Shown in pieces: positions 58,701-63,990 of a stretch of 64,000 nucleotides of DNA; the first letter of the stretch is position 1, and every line of letters starts with the position of its first letter. The DNA is from Elephas maximus indicus. Lineage: Eukaryota > Chordata > Mammalia > Proboscidea > Elephantidae. Under the pieces are notes generated by a model. The model did no database searches. It saw only the letters and a program-made list of their open reading frames with translations, and was not told the origin of the DNA. The translations under genes and the position numbers were made by a program. The stretch spans positions 26,650,768 to 26,714,767 of the forward strand of contig NC_064831.1 of assembly GCF_024166365.1 (NCBI RefSeq), given 5' to 3'.

Positions 58701-61700
58701 ACAACAACAACTTGAGAGCAAGAGAAAGGCCAATTACCTTGACTGGGGTAGGGTGGAGGTGGGAGAGAGGAGTGGAGGCTTCCTGGAAGAAACAATTTGA
58801 CCGACAGGAAGAATAGGATTTATCTATTCCTAGATAAAAGGAGCAGAAAGAAAGTGCTTCAAAAGGAAAAGCATGTGCAGAAGTTCAGAGCACAGAGGAA
58901 GCAAAACAAACAAAAGATGTTCAGTTTGGCTTGGCTGGGGAGAGGAGGATGACAGATGGGTATGAGATGTAAGCAGTTTTAATAGTTTAAATATTTTTAC
59001 ATTTTCCAATAAGCAATGGGGAAATAAATCACTGAGGGCTTAAGCAAGAAAATGATGAGATATATTTGCATTTCGGAAAAATACAGTAAGATTATAGAAC
59101 AGGAACAGATTGGAGGGGTCATGAGGGTGGAGGAGGAACCACCCAAACTCTAGATAATTACAGACTCGCGCAAGGAAGTAGAGCAGAAAATGGAGAAAAG
59201 TGGCAGCCTCAAAACTCAGCATTCAGGAAATGGCTTGGAAAGGATTTGGTGATTAAAAACAGGAGGTGAGAGAGAAAAAAAGTTTCCAAATTGATTTAAA
59301 ATGAAGCCTAGTTTATCTCACTCTTTAGTGAAACATTGAAATTTACCATAAAGAATGTCTGATTCATTTAAGTACCAAAAAATCCATTTTGCATGTAACC
59401 TAGCTTCTTAAAAAATTATGAAAAATCACTTGCGTTATTTTATAGTCACTAATACAGAAAAAGGAAACCCTGGTGGCATAGTGGTTAAGAGCTACAGCTG
59501 CTAACCAAAGGGTCGGCAGGTCGAATCCACCAGGCGCTCCTTGGAAACTCTGTGGGACAGTTCTACTCTGTCCTGTTGGGTCACTATGAGTCGGAATCAA
59601 CTCAACAGCAACAGGTTTGTTTTTTTTTTTTTCATATAGAAAATGTCCATTTAATCACTATGCAATTAACCAAATCATAACATAAATACCTACTTTAAAG
59701 AAGAGCAGCATTTTAACACATTCAATTTGCAATTATGATATGTGGTTTCAAAACCTGAACAACAAAGAACTGGGTCAATAGCGATAAAACTGTATAATGT
59801 TCTAACTTTCTAGCTTCTTCATTATTACATTTTCTCACCTCAAGGAAAAAATAAAATGCAATGTGATTTAAATGTATATTAACTAAAACTGTCTACTGAC
59901 TTTCAAAAAAAATAGGATTCAAAGGTATTTGACACAACACTGTCTGGTCAAAGTAAAAGGTGAGCCACCAAAGCAGACCACTAATGTCCGCCACCTTTGT
60001 AATGTTAAATGTTCTAGTAACTACATTAAAAAGAGGAAGAAGATAAAAGTAATTTCAATAATGTATTTTATTATAACCCAATATATCCAAAATTTTATCA
60101 TTTGAACATGTAATCAATGTAAAAATTATTAACGAGCTATTTTGCATTTTTCTTTCTGTGCTACATCTTTGAAATCTGGTGTGTATATTTTACACTTAGA
60201 GCATATCTCATTTCAAATGTGGCTAGTGGCTACCCTGCTGCACAGTTCAGCTCTAGATAAACACAGAGAAATGCCCAGAGGATACTTGTTCTCCTGCCGT
60301 CCCAGAACAAGCTAATCAGGTGGCCGCAATGAGCGAATCTAAAAACCATTTGAATATTTCTTTTTGTTTAGTAGGTATGTCCATTGAGGCAGAAATTTTA
60401 AATTAAAAAAGAGGACCTGAAAGTTGAAATGTTGCTGCTGATATTACAGTGGTCAACAAAAGTATTAAAAAAGGGAATGTGTATTCAAAATTCCAACGTC
60501 TCAAAACACTTCAAAGATTCAAACTTTAATCCATTTAACACAACCTGTTAATTTTTAATTTAAATAACTCCTGGCAGCTCCTTCATTTGGAAGTGGTAGC
60601 TTTTTGTGACACCAGTAGTTTGGTAAATCCATGGCGGGGAACTGCAAACCAGTTTCCATCTTGATTTAATACTGTTTTAAGTTTATAAGAAAAATGTCAC
60701 TATGTAAACAACAGACATTTTGATTAAACACTAAAGTTCTTATTTTGGCTGTTAAATCAATAATGCAGTTGGATTGAAAGTAGTTTACATTCCCTCAGAA
60801 CTGGGCTTCAGCTCAGCTAGTATTGCACTGACATCATTTTCCAGCAAGATCTGGCTGCTTTTAGCAGCCAGTTTAGAAATATCCATTGCAAATCACAAAA
60901 TTTTCAGTGTTAACACATTTCAATAAGAGGGTCTCACAAATGCCAGTGCTTAAAATAGCACAGTCGATCCAGAGATAGTCCTTCCTCTAATTGGCAAATT
61001 ACTAGTAAAAACCTCTCATGTAATTTTGACAAGAGTGTAAGACAAAGGCTGTTGGTGACATGATTTGTCTTTTACTTCACTTGACACTGACATTGGAAGG
61101 TCTCCCACTGTCCTTTCTACAGTAGATTAATTAATATTTAACTCGGAGCAATAGTTCTCCAATTTGTTTCGGTGACAGGGTACCCAAAAGTCACGGCCAT
61201 CTTTCCCAAACAACAAGCTCTTTGTAACCACTGCTGTCGAATCAATCCCAACAAATACTGATACACTATTTAGTTGCACTATACAATCACGGAACACATC
61301 ACAAGTAGAAAATAAGACTGTATTATACACCTAAAACATGAAACCACAACTATAGCGCATAAGCCACCCACCAGCCCCAGTGCCCTCGAGTTGATTTCGA
61401 CTCATAGCGACCCCCATATAACCATTAAAAGAAAAGCAGATGAACAGATCGAAATAGGTCATGTTGTGTTTTTCAACTTGCTAATTTAAACATGTTAATT
61501 TCCAACCTGCATAGTCAATGTCGGCAATCAAAAATAAAATAATATGGATGGAAAGTGCTAGAATGGATTCAAGACCATTCAAATAACTATTATTTCATCT
61601 GAATTACAAAAGGATCACTATAATTTCATTTCAGCAGCAACATAGTCTCTTCCAGCTGGTTGAACACAAGTGTTCTATAGCCTATGTTTAATTACTACTA

Positions 61701-63389
61701 ATGCAGAATTTTTAACTATAACCCAAAAAGGACCTCAAATTTCTTACCTGTAGAAATTCTCTGACATTAGATCCCAGGACACGCAGGATTGTATCATAAC
61801 CGGATTCTTGACAAAAGACAAAAAACATCTTTCCAAACATTTGGAGGATTTCTCCAGCATTGAGATCTATTTTATAGGTTTGAGAGAAAAACATATTACA
61901 GGTGGAATATTATTAATGTGAAGAATTTTTAAAAAGTGGACATTAGAATAATTTAAAACACTCAATTTTTGCACAGAATGGTCATGGATAAAATTCTGGC
62001 TAGACCAAAACAATGAAACAAGAGAAGACAACACATATGTTAACAGTATAAATTTGTGCCTATAAGCAAAGCCATTAGTCTCTCAGCTTCCAAGACAAAC
62101 TACTTAATTAATTTTGAGCTTTGCAAAAAATACATTTTAATACAGCTCTCATTTTTTCTGAAAAAAGACAAAAAAATTTTAATCAACAAGAATGCACGTA
62201 TCTTCATGAACCTATCTTTTTGGTACTTTTTCTCTATATAAATAAGTTGGTAGCACATAATTTGGACTCATAGCCTGTTTTTCTTCTTAACATCTTAACA
62301 TCATTAATATTTCCTAAAACTTTCAATTTATGAATGTAACAATTTATTTACCCAATAAATTCTTGAAAATGTGAGCTTTTCTAATTTTTGAAATTAAGTA
62401 ATTGTCATGAAAACACACATAAATCTTAATGCAAAGAAATCTAATAATTCATTTAAGAAATCCTAAAGGGTTTGAACTTCTTTTTTAAGATGCTAACTCA
62501 AGTTGCCAAACTGTTCTCTAAAAAGTTTGTCTTTATTCACCATCATACTAAAAATGTGCTAGATTTCCCCTTTCACTCTGTCGTTGACTACACTAGGGAT
62601 TTCATTTAAAACCTGCCAAGTTGATATGAAAAAAGTCATCTCATACTTGTTTGAATTTTCATTATTAATGAGGCTGAATGTTTTTCTTCTTTCTTATTAT
62701 GAACCATTTATCATTCTTTTTCTGTAATTCTGGTGTTTTGCTATGGACGTATTTGCTTCTCTAGTTATATTTTGCAAAGTTAAAAATCATCAGCCTTTTC
62801 TAGCCTAGTTATAAACTAAGCACCGTGGGATAAGTTTCCATACTATTTTTAGAACTTTCTTCTCCATGAAGTCTTTGAACTGTGCCTTCTTCAGCATAAG
62901 CTTTGTCTAATGTAGACTTCCATTTCCTGTCGTCTTTACCAAGAACTAACATAACTTGTGGTTGTAAAAAAGATTTGAGGGTAATATTTTCTGCATACCA
63001 CATTTGTAAAATTACTGCATTTTTACACTGTGACCAAAGTTATTACATTAAATATCAATTATTATTTTCCTTCCCCAATTTGTGGCTTCCTGTGAGGAAA
63101 GGACAGACAGTACATTTTCCCTTAAGCGCTTCTAAAAGAAAGAAAAGAAGTTAGCACAGCCTGAGCCTAGCAGCACATGTGAACGTCCTCCTCTCCAGGA
63201 CTTTGCAGCACACACCTACACAGCCACACAACATGACCTTGGACCACGCACACTTTGGACCAAAGAAGGAAAGTTACATTCAACTTACTGAGAACTTTGC
63301 TTGCCGCAGCAACCAAATCATAAGTTTTGGAATCATCATATATTATTCTGACAAGAAACTGTCCTTCTTCATCTAACTGTGCCTCTTTT
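21522..63389 (-). CDS. GUCY1B1: Soluble guanylate cyclase beta-1 subunit, 12 exons, 5' partial
   Basis: This subunit pairs with an alpha subunit to form the cytosolic nitric-oxide receptor, which converts GTP to cGMP. Joining exons 63289-63389, 61748-61866, 40795-40992, 36922-37152, 35019-35135, 33408-33541, 29430-29627, 25822-26059, 24079-24219, 23408-23562, 22936-23062 and 21522-21545 gives one open frame from residue 26 to a stop after residue 619, the family's usual length. Domains in order: haem H-NOX (to about 185), PAS-like (about 205-310), coiled-coil linker (about 345-400), cyclase catalytic domain (about 410-610). H105 is the axial haem ligand; Y135, S137 and R139 hold the propionates; E473 and C541 read guanine; N548 and R552 are retained. 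All phases agree and no frameshift is seen, so I take the gene to be functional. The start codon, first exon or exons and promoter are beyond the window. The introns are packed with retroelements. Residue numbers follow the human protein as I recall it. Confidence 0.97.
21595..21812 (-). mobile_element. AfroSINE, long form, beside the last exon's acceptor
   Basis: Tail cgctgagtcgattccgactg, long-form middle (agaagcagatcaccaggtc) and a head remnant (gtgtacaccactcagggt). It ends only about 50 bases upstream of the terminal coding exon in the sense of transcription, so it lies in the branch-point neighbourhood. Confidence 0.85.
21813..22935. other. GUCY1B1 intron before the last exon, remainder
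   Basis: Nothing assigned. The ORF at 22376-22582 shows no family resemblance and overlaps an A-run. Confidence 0.4.
22936..23062 (-). CDS. GUCY1B1: GUCY1B1 exon, residues 570-612
   Basis: The acceptor is cgtcttttag and the donor GAG|gtatgac. It completes Arg570 and encodes [10 protein letters not shown] to STETE at a codon boundary. It forms the end of the cyclase domain ([11 protein letters not shown]). The residues before the donor differ from human as I recall it (STETE against NTGTE). Confidence 0.96.
23408..23562 (-). CDS. GUCY1B1: GUCY1B1 exon, residues 519-570 (catalytic core)
   Basis: The acceptor is tttttgcag and the donor CAG|gtaagag. It encodes [10 protein letters not shown] through SEYTY and the first two bases of Arg570. 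It holds Cys541 in PRYCLFGN (purine specificity) and Asn548 and Arg552 in NTVNLTSR (transition-state residues). Confidence 0.98.
24079..24219 (-). CDS. GUCY1B1: GUCY1B1 exon, residues 472-518
   Basis: Forty-seven codons, [10 protein letters not shown] to DGESVQ, between acceptor gtgttag and donor CAG|gttagta. It contains Glu473, which contacts the guanine of GTP. It joins in phase to the GC-donor exon upstream, which confirms that unusual junction. Confidence 0.97.
24508..24702 (-). mobile_element. AfroSINE, long form, diverged
   Basis: Starts with a gttgctgttgttgtgtg tail (the (AAC)n-tailed variety), then ctgtcccatagggtttccta, long-form gggagcagatcgacaggtc and a cttaaccattgtgccatcc head. 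Confidence 0.85.
25455..25805 (+). mobile_element. tRNA-Gly-headed SINE
   Basis: The first about 70 bases resemble tRNA-Gly (gcagtggtagggttcactcc, then gacctgggtttgattcctgg, ccaatg). After it comes a body shared with long AfroSINEs (gcctggtgatctgcttccaa, aaatcagccaatgaaaaccc) and an (AAC)n-type tail (cagctaacagcaacgacaac). Same family as 36291-36587. Confidence 0.75.
25811..25821 (-). promoter_or_regulatory. GC splice donor (AAG|gcaagt) of GUCY1B1
   Basis: The exon ending FVYK is followed by gcaagtcctat instead of gt. The rest of the site matches U1 perfectly, as is typical of natural GC-AG introns. The downstream exon 24079-24219 starts VETVGDKY in the right phase after an ordinary AG acceptor. 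Confidence 0.93.
25822..26059 (-). CDS. GUCY1B1: GUCY1B1 exon, residues 392-471 (cyclase domain start)
   Basis: The acceptor is ctgaacag. The exon finishes Thr392 and encodes 79 codons, [10 protein letters not shown] to NPFVYK. It covers the end of the linker and the start of the catalytic fold ([12 protein letters not shown]). The donor is AAG|gcaagt, so the next intron is GC-AG. Residue 432 reads Thr in GFNTFC, where I recall Ala in human. The upstream in-frame extension of the ORF (MKRRVETP...) is intron sequence. Confidence 0.97.
26642..26830 (+). mobile_element. AfroSINE, long form
   Basis: Head gactccttgagtggcactaa, long-form cctgctgatctgctttctaa, tail gggtcgccataagtcagcat. Imperfect 14-base flanks (atgatggaatcagg, atgatagcatcagg) look like a target duplication. 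Confidence 0.82.
27380..27770 (-). mobile_element. Older AfroSINE, split by a younger AfroSINE
   Basis: Tail-side part at 27380-27508 (ctgctagttgcagtcatgtc, gtttccaaggctgtgacc, gcagatcatcaggcatg) and head-side part at 27702-27770 (ggtgggtacaaaacaacaac, gtgcttaactgtttcac) form one long AfroSINE once the inner copy is set aside. Confidence 0.85.
27523..27687 (-). mobile_element. Younger AfroSINE nested in an older one, 14-bp TSD
   Basis: Complete short-form copy (aaccaaacccattgccgttg to gtaccactggggct). It is flanked by ccaagacatctcta (27509-27522) and ccaagacacctcta (27688-27701), one mismatch apart. This dates it after the host SINE. Confidence 0.93.
27771..28934. other. GUCY1B1 intron, nothing assigned
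   Basis: Apparently unique AT-rich intron sequence. No exon-like ORF with splice sites and no repeat that I recognise. Confidence 0.4.
28935..29025 (+). repeat. L2-like 3' end
   Basis: gctctggcacacagaaggtg, then aggaatcaatgagtgaataaa follow the L2 terminal pattern (a 'gtgctcaataaa'-like region and a TGAATGAA-type tail). Confidence 0.55.
29262..29360 (-). repeat. AfroSINE remnant
   Basis: tgctgttcttgttagctgcc and accgactcggcccc are a diverged AfroSINE tail, and gctgccaggtctttcttcc a long-form word. The head is missing. Confidence 0.5.
29430..29627 (-). CDS. GUCY1B1: GUCY1B1 exon, residues 326-392 (coiled-coil linker)
   Basis: The acceptor is ttataacag and the donor CAC|gtaagaa. The exon starts with the base that completes Ser326 and encodes [11 protein letters not shown] to EDEKKKTD plus two bases of Thr392. 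The second half ([16 protein letters not shown] and onward) has the heptad pattern of the parallel coiled coil that carries the NO signal to the cyclase domain. Confidence 0.97.
30685..30854 (-). mobile_element. AfroSINE, 12-bp TSD
   Basis: Tail cctgttgccgtctaatcgat to head gtgccaccagggctc. Flanked by aaacaggccata at 30673-30684 and 30855-30866. Confidence 0.95.
31484..31640 (+). mobile_element. AfroSINE with (AAC)n-type tail
   Basis: ggagccctgggcacagtggg head, ggacagttctactctgtct body, tail caatggcacctaacaacaa. Flanks aataatactaaa and aattatactaaa suggest a diverged target duplication. Confidence 0.85.
31785..31890. repeat. AT-rich microsatellite-like tract
   Basis: Repeated tatataatgtgtgtaattta-type words (ataatgtgcataatgtatat), an impure TA/TG array. 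Confidence 0.65.
32407..32567 (-). mobile_element. AfroSINE inserted in the minisatellite
   Basis: Full short-form copy (aaccaaaacccgttgccgtc to tacgccaccagggttt). The flanks ccacgtatatatagcatcat (32387-32406) and ccacgtgtatatgccatcat (32568-32587) look like a target duplication of up to 20 bases, although repeat units could mimic one. Confidence 0.93.
32788..32822 (-). repeat. AfroSINE 3'-end scrap inside a minisatellite unit
   Basis: aaccaaaaaccaaacccagtg then ccgttgagttga sits between catcat and atcatattag of one unit. Only the last about 33 bases of the SINE are present: a severely 5'-truncated insertion, or a piece moved by conversion. Confidence 0.8.
33408..33541 (-). CDS. GUCY1B1: GUCY1B1 exon, residues 282-326
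   Basis: The acceptor ends ttttcaag and the donor is AAG|gtaataa. It encodes [10 protein letters not shown] through LCSP and the first two bases of Ser326, completed by the exon at 29430-29627. It closes the PAS-like domain. The 3.8-kb intron after it carries the minisatellite at 32.3-33.1 kb. Confidence 0.97.
34189..34696 (+). mobile_element. Solo LTR, 5-bp TSD (tagct)
   Basis: Begins TGTCGTGGATTGAACTGTGT and ends gatgactaagtca, flanked by tagct on both sides (34184-34188, 34697-34701). Inside are a TATA-like gagataaaaagg near 34400 and AATAAA near 34626, the usual LTR promoter and poly(A) order. It lies in a GUCY1B1 intron on the opposite strand to the gene. A relative lies at 55349-55973. 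Its ORFs are not meaningful. Confidence 0.93.
35019..35135 (-). CDS. GUCY1B1: GUCY1B1 exon, residues 243-281 (PAS-like domain)
   Basis: Thirty-nine codons, LQPGNC to LRSK, between acceptor acattttag and donor AAG|gtaatca. This is the middle of the PAS/H-NOX-associated dimerisation domain. Frame and length fit the flanking exons exactly. Confidence 0.97.
35521..35765 (-). mobile_element. RTE-type LINE 3' end
   Basis: The minus strand encodes [20 protein letters not shown] and [11 protein letters not shown], matching the plus-strand RTE at 53.93-54.03 kb, and then the AfroSINE-like tail (gatcgtgagtcggagccaac). A 5'-truncated copy. Confidence 0.85.
35795..35900 (+). repeat. MIR-like fragment
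   Basis: actagacactggactaagtgc then ccttctatcctcatgtcac roughly follow the MIR 5' core. Weak. Confidence 0.4.
36291..36587 (+). mobile_element. tRNA-Gly-headed SINE, better preserved
   Basis: ggcactgggggttcaggggt, agaatttttgccttccatgc and ttgattcccagccaatgaac follow tRNA-Gly(GCC) base by base, with A- and B-box regions recognisable. The body (gatctacttctgaaaatcag, ccaatgaaaaccctatggat) and tail (ccactaacaacaacaaag) are shared with the copy at 25455 and with long AfroSINEs. Confidence 0.8.
36922..37152 (-). CDS. GUCY1B1: GUCY1B1 exon, residues 166-242
   Basis: Seventy-seven codons between acceptor acatctag and donor CAG|gtaaaat. It holds the acidic linker that follows the H-NOX domain (rich in Glu and Asp) and the start of the PAS-like domain ([11 protein letters not shown]). 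One residue differs from my recollection of human: Leu instead of Phe in EED-L-YED, near residue 191. Confidence 0.97.
37233..37410 (+). mobile_element. AfroSINE
   Basis: gggaaaaaccctggtagcat head, B-box-like gggaattccagtccaccag, tail gggtcactatgagtcggaat then a T-rich end. It lies just upstream (in gene sense) of the exon 36922-37152. Confidence 0.9.
37411..39450. other. GUCY1B1 intron, nothing assigned
   Basis: AT-rich, apparently unique sequence. No exon-like segment and no repeat I can name. Confidence 0.4.
39451..39622 (+). mobile_element. AfroSINE, well preserved
   Basis: aggaaaccttggtggagtag head, ggtcggcagttcaaatctgc B-box region, tail gctatgagtcggaatcgact followed by gggtttgggtttggtttttt. 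Close to the family consensus, so probably young. Confidence 0.93.
39856..40004 (-). mobile_element. AfroSINE, internally deleted
   Basis: aaacccgctgcctttgagtg to ccgtgtcaccagggc, lacking most of the ggacagagtagaactg segment. Confidence 0.88.
40020..40241 (-). mobile_element. AfroSINE, long form
   Basis: tgttgttgttgatgttagttg tail, actccacagggttttcaaac, long-form aagtagaataccaggtctttc, head catttgtgccacccaggg. Adjacent to the previous copy. Confidence 0.9.
40795..40992 (-). CDS. GUCY1B1: GUCY1B1 exon, residues 100-165 (haem ligand exon)
   Basis: Exactly 66 codons between acceptor ttgcag and donor AAG|gtaatga. It begins [10 protein letters not shown], where the His of LHD is the proximal haem ligand H105. 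YYSER supplies the Y-x-S-x-R haem-propionate motif (Y135, S137, R139), and Cys122 is also present. These residues make the H-NOX fold competent to bind ferrous haem and NO. Confidence 0.98.
41980..42648 (+). mobile_element. MLT1-like LTR, split by an AfroSINE
   Basis: ttatcctggattatccagat, gggcccaatctaatcatgtg, gtccttaaaagctgaggcc and ccactaaatttgtggtacta are in MLT1 (MaLR) order. The end gaggaaactaatac follows the SINE. A G-run (ggggggg-c-gggggg) lies near 42091-42105. Confidence 0.7.
42464..42620 (+). mobile_element. AfroSINE in MLT1-like LTR, 11-bp TSD
   Basis: Complete copy (ggagccctggtggtgcagtgg to cgtgtttttt) flanked by tatgttacgga and tatgttatgga (one mismatch). Confidence 0.93.
42940..43100 (-). 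repeat. L2-like fragment
   Basis: ccattcattcattctatgaag, then atatcaggcactgtatgtgg and cagaccctgactttaagcag follow the L2 3' end in antisense. Confidence 0.5.
43711..43767. repeat. (TG)n(TA)n microsatellite
   Basis: atatatatgtatgtatgtgt followed by (TG)n and a run of about twelve TA units, directly against the AfroSINE that follows. Confidence 0.9.
43768..43931 (-). mobile_element. AfroSINE inserted in the TA repeat
   Basis: caaatgcattgccgtcaagtc to ccactgcaccccagggcccc. TA-rich sequence on both sides (tatataaat, catatatatata). Confidence 0.9.
44126..44334 (+). mobile_element. AfroSINE, long form
   Basis: gagccctggttggtgcaaat head, long-form segment gcctggtgatctacttctga, aaaatcagccactgaaaatc (shared with the tRNA-Gly SINEs), tail cagaatagactccaaggcaac. 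Confidence 0.88.
44809..46079 (+). promoter_or_regulatory. L1 5' UTR / promoter region (copy B)
   Basis: About 1.27 kb from the element's 5' end to the ORF1 start codon. L1 5' UTRs carry an internal polymerase II promoter; no specific factor site is claimed here. The second half matches positions 1-372. Confidence 0.7.
46080..47075 (+). pseudogene. L1 ORF1, copy B, frameshifted
   Basis: Starts [15 protein letters not shown] and loses frame within an A-run near 46150, before the coiled coil. Further damage follows. The C-terminal region is recognisable by comparison with copy A (ccagccaagaatcatatatcc). The stop that ends copy A's ORF1 is absent at the matching position, near 47045. Confidence 0.85.
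47529..51109 (+). pseudogene. L1 ORF2, copy B, broken
   Basis: Begins [19 protein letters not shown]; codon 28 is a stop (TAA at 47610). The endonuclease domain reopens at 47698-48198 ([21 protein letters not shown]: catalytic Asp and His). RT pieces lie at 48876-49446, including FADDMILY near 49373. The C-terminal domain is at 49719-50156 and 50873-51109 ([16 protein letters not shown]). An internal deletion near 48319 and an A-tract at 48931-48951 disrupt it further. Confidence 0.92.
51162..51186 (+). other. G-rich tract in L1 3' UTR (copy B)
   Basis: gggggagggagggagggagg and more, a textbook G-quadruplex pattern at the conserved L1 position just after ORF2. Confidence 0.8.
52111..53389. 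other. GUCY1B1 intron, nothing assigned
   Basis: Apparently unique sequence with a short CT-run near 52206. No exon or named repeat seen. Confidence 0.4.
53390..54080 (+). mobile_element. RTE-type LINE 3' portion
   Basis: Encodes the C-terminal part of an RTE polyprotein: 53572-53784 reads [20 protein letters not shown] and [20 protein letters not shown], then, past stops, [10 protein letters not shown] and [16 protein letters not shown]. The element ends gggtcgctatgagtcggaa then caacaaacaacaac, the same tail that AfroSINEs carry. RTE enzymes mobilise themselves, and SINEs with matching tails, by target-primed reverse transcription. It is 5'-truncated and defective. Confidence 0.9.
54081..55343. 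other. GUCY1B1 intron, nothing assigned
   Basis: AT-rich sequence with A- and T-runs (54214-54232, 54662-54676). No confident feature. Confidence 0.4.
55349..55973 (-). mobile_element. Solo LTR, 5-bp TSD (caagg), split by a SINE
   Basis: The plus strand starts tgtgttagttacctaatgctg and ends gtcaatccataaca, flanked by caagg (55344-55348, 55974-55978). The ends are the reverse complement of the ends of the LTR at 34189-34696, so it is a relative in the opposite orientation. A composite AfroSINE lies inside. Confidence 0.9.
55702..55908 (-). mobile_element. Composite AfroSINE (two tails, one head), 11-bp TSD
   Basis: An (AAC)n-variety tail (gttgttgctgttgttgtgtg through ctcatagcaaccctgtcaaa) is directly followed by a complete short-form AfroSINE (gccaaaccaaacccactgcc to ccactgcacc). 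A single pair of accacaggcat flanks (55691-55701, 55909-55919) encloses both. Confidence 0.85.
56200..56580. repeat. Old interspersed repeat, family not assigned
   Basis: cattattgtgtaacaaacca and cttacaacagcaatttatta with ctctcataattctgggctca are words of a common ancient mammalian repeat whose name I cannot give with confidence. Confidence 0.4.
56581..57469. other. GUCY1B1 intron, nothing assigned
   Basis: No exon or named repeat recognised. The ORFs at 56571-56867 and 56797-57018 show no family resemblance. Confidence 0.4.
57470..57678 (+). mobile_element. AfroSINE, long form
   Basis: gaagccctggtggtacagtgg head, gagaaagatgtggcaatccgc long-form segment, tail tagacggcaatgggtctggc. Flanks tgaatttaataaaa and tgaatataaataaaa suggest a diverged TSD. 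Confidence 0.9.
58340..58990 (-). repeat. L2-like fragment, split by an AfroSINE
   Basis: ctggccccatgaagtttaca, ctccagtccaacaaacagaa and, after the SINE, gaggcttcctggaagaaaca, gcatgtgcagaagttcagag resemble the L2 3' region in antisense. Confidence 0.5.
58510..58712 (+). mobile_element. AfroSINE with (AAC)n tail, 11-bp TSD
   Basis: aggagccctggtgatgcaatg head, long-form aaaagacttggcgatctactc, tail gcacacaacaacaact. Identical tgagagcaaga flanks (58499-58509, 58713-58723). Confidence 0.95.
59462..59632 (+). mobile_element. AfroSINE
   Basis: aggaaaccctggtggcatag head, ggtcggcaggtcgaatccacc, tail cactatgagtcggaatcaac and a 14-T run. Confidence 0.92.
59930..60255. repeat. Ancient hAT-type MITE-like repeat
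   Basis: cactgtctggtcaaagtaaa with ggtgagccacc at one end, aacccaatatatccaaaat and gaacatgtaatcaatgtaaa in the middle, tcaaatgtggctagtggctac at the other. This resembles an old Charlie-like (hAT) non-autonomous repeat; the subfamily is not assigned. Confidence 0.5.
60256..61365. other. GUCY1B1 intron, two short minus-strand ORFs of unknown origin
   Basis: Apparently unique sequence. The minus strand has a 67-codon ORF (61127-61330) and a short ATG ORF near 60790-60890 ([18 protein letters not shown]...). Neither is recognised; they could be remnants of a processed pseudogene or chance. Confidence 0.3.
61366..61414 (-). repeat. AfroSINE tail fragment
   Basis: agtgccctcgagttgatttc then gactcatagcgaccc: only the last about 45 bases of an AfroSINE. 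Confidence 0.75.
61748..61866 (-). CDS. GUCY1B1: GUCY1B1 exon, residues 60-99 (H-NOX domain)
   Basis: The acceptor is ataaaatag and the donor CAG|gtaagaa. The 119 bases complete Asn60 and encode 39 further codons ending REFLQ, in phase with the exon that carries the haem histidine. The downstream intron, to 40992, is about 20.8 kb and is the largest in the window. It holds a complete L1, a solo LTR, RTE and many SINEs. Confidence 0.97.
61867..63288. other. GUCY1B1 intron with an unexplained minus-strand ORF
   Basis: Unique AT-rich sequence. The minus-strand ORF at 62809-63003 (64 codons) has protein-like composition but no family I recognise and no convincing splice sites. Confidence 0.35.
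63289..63389 (-). CDS. GUCY1B1: GUCY1B1 exon, residues 26-60 (H-NOX domain)
   Basis: Minus-strand exon preceded by a pyrimidine-rich acceptor ending ttttccag and followed by the donor gtaagt. Its first base completes a split Lys codon and its last base starts the Asn60 codon that the next exon completes. It encodes K27-L59, beginning [10 protein letters not shown], part of the N-terminal H-NOX helical region. This is the most 5' exon visible. Confidence 0.96.
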
Positions 63390-63725
63390 CTGGAAAACAA
63401 AAATGAAAGCAACTGGGAGAAACAAGTTGAAATAAAACAATAGTTACGATAGCTACTTTGATTTATAAAAAATGGTTTCATATCTAAAGTAAGTTTTGTT
63501 TTGGGCAAATTTGTGTAAATCAACACTATGTACCTAAAAAATCTAGTGATTAAGTTGAAATTAAGTCACATCTCCCTCATGCCAAACTAAAATAATATAT
63601 TTAAATATATTTTAGCAAGACTCACATTTAATAAAATTATACTTATATAGTACCCTGATGCCTAACACAATACCTGACACGCAAAACGCAATAAAGAAAT
63701 AACTTTTGATTTAATAAGTCAATGT
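63390..63725. other. GUCY1B1 intron upstream of the first visible exon
   Basis: Nothing assigned. The ORF extending upstream of the exon here is intron read-through. Confidence 0.4.
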
Positions 63726-63990
63726 TCAGCAAGTGTTTGTAGAGTCCCTATATGTGTCACGCATTGTTCTAGGGACTAGGGACACAGCTGTTAATAAAAC
63801 AGACCAAAATCCCTGACTTCCTAGAACGTATACACTCTAGGAGGGGAAACAGATAAGAAATAAAACTAAGAAGTAAATATATATAATGGTAAACCCTGTG
63901 AAGAAAAAATGCAGCAGGGTAAGGGGAGGGGATGGGGAGCTCAGGCATAATCATCAGGAAGGCCTCATGAGAAGGCGGCATTTCAGTCAA
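63726..63990 (-). repeat. L2 3' end
   Basis: gttcagcaagtgtttgtagag, cattgttctagggactaggg and aataaaacagaccaaaatccc, then cctagaacgtatacactctag are the antisense L2 3' end in order. Confidence 0.65.

Noticed and set aside
8694-59632. tRNA genes at the many cagttcgaatccacc B-box-like motifs
   Set aside because: Each is the head of an AfroSINE or tRNA-Gly SINE: cloverleaf pairing is degraded, SINE bodies and tails follow, and several have target duplications. No stand-alone tRNA gene was seen.
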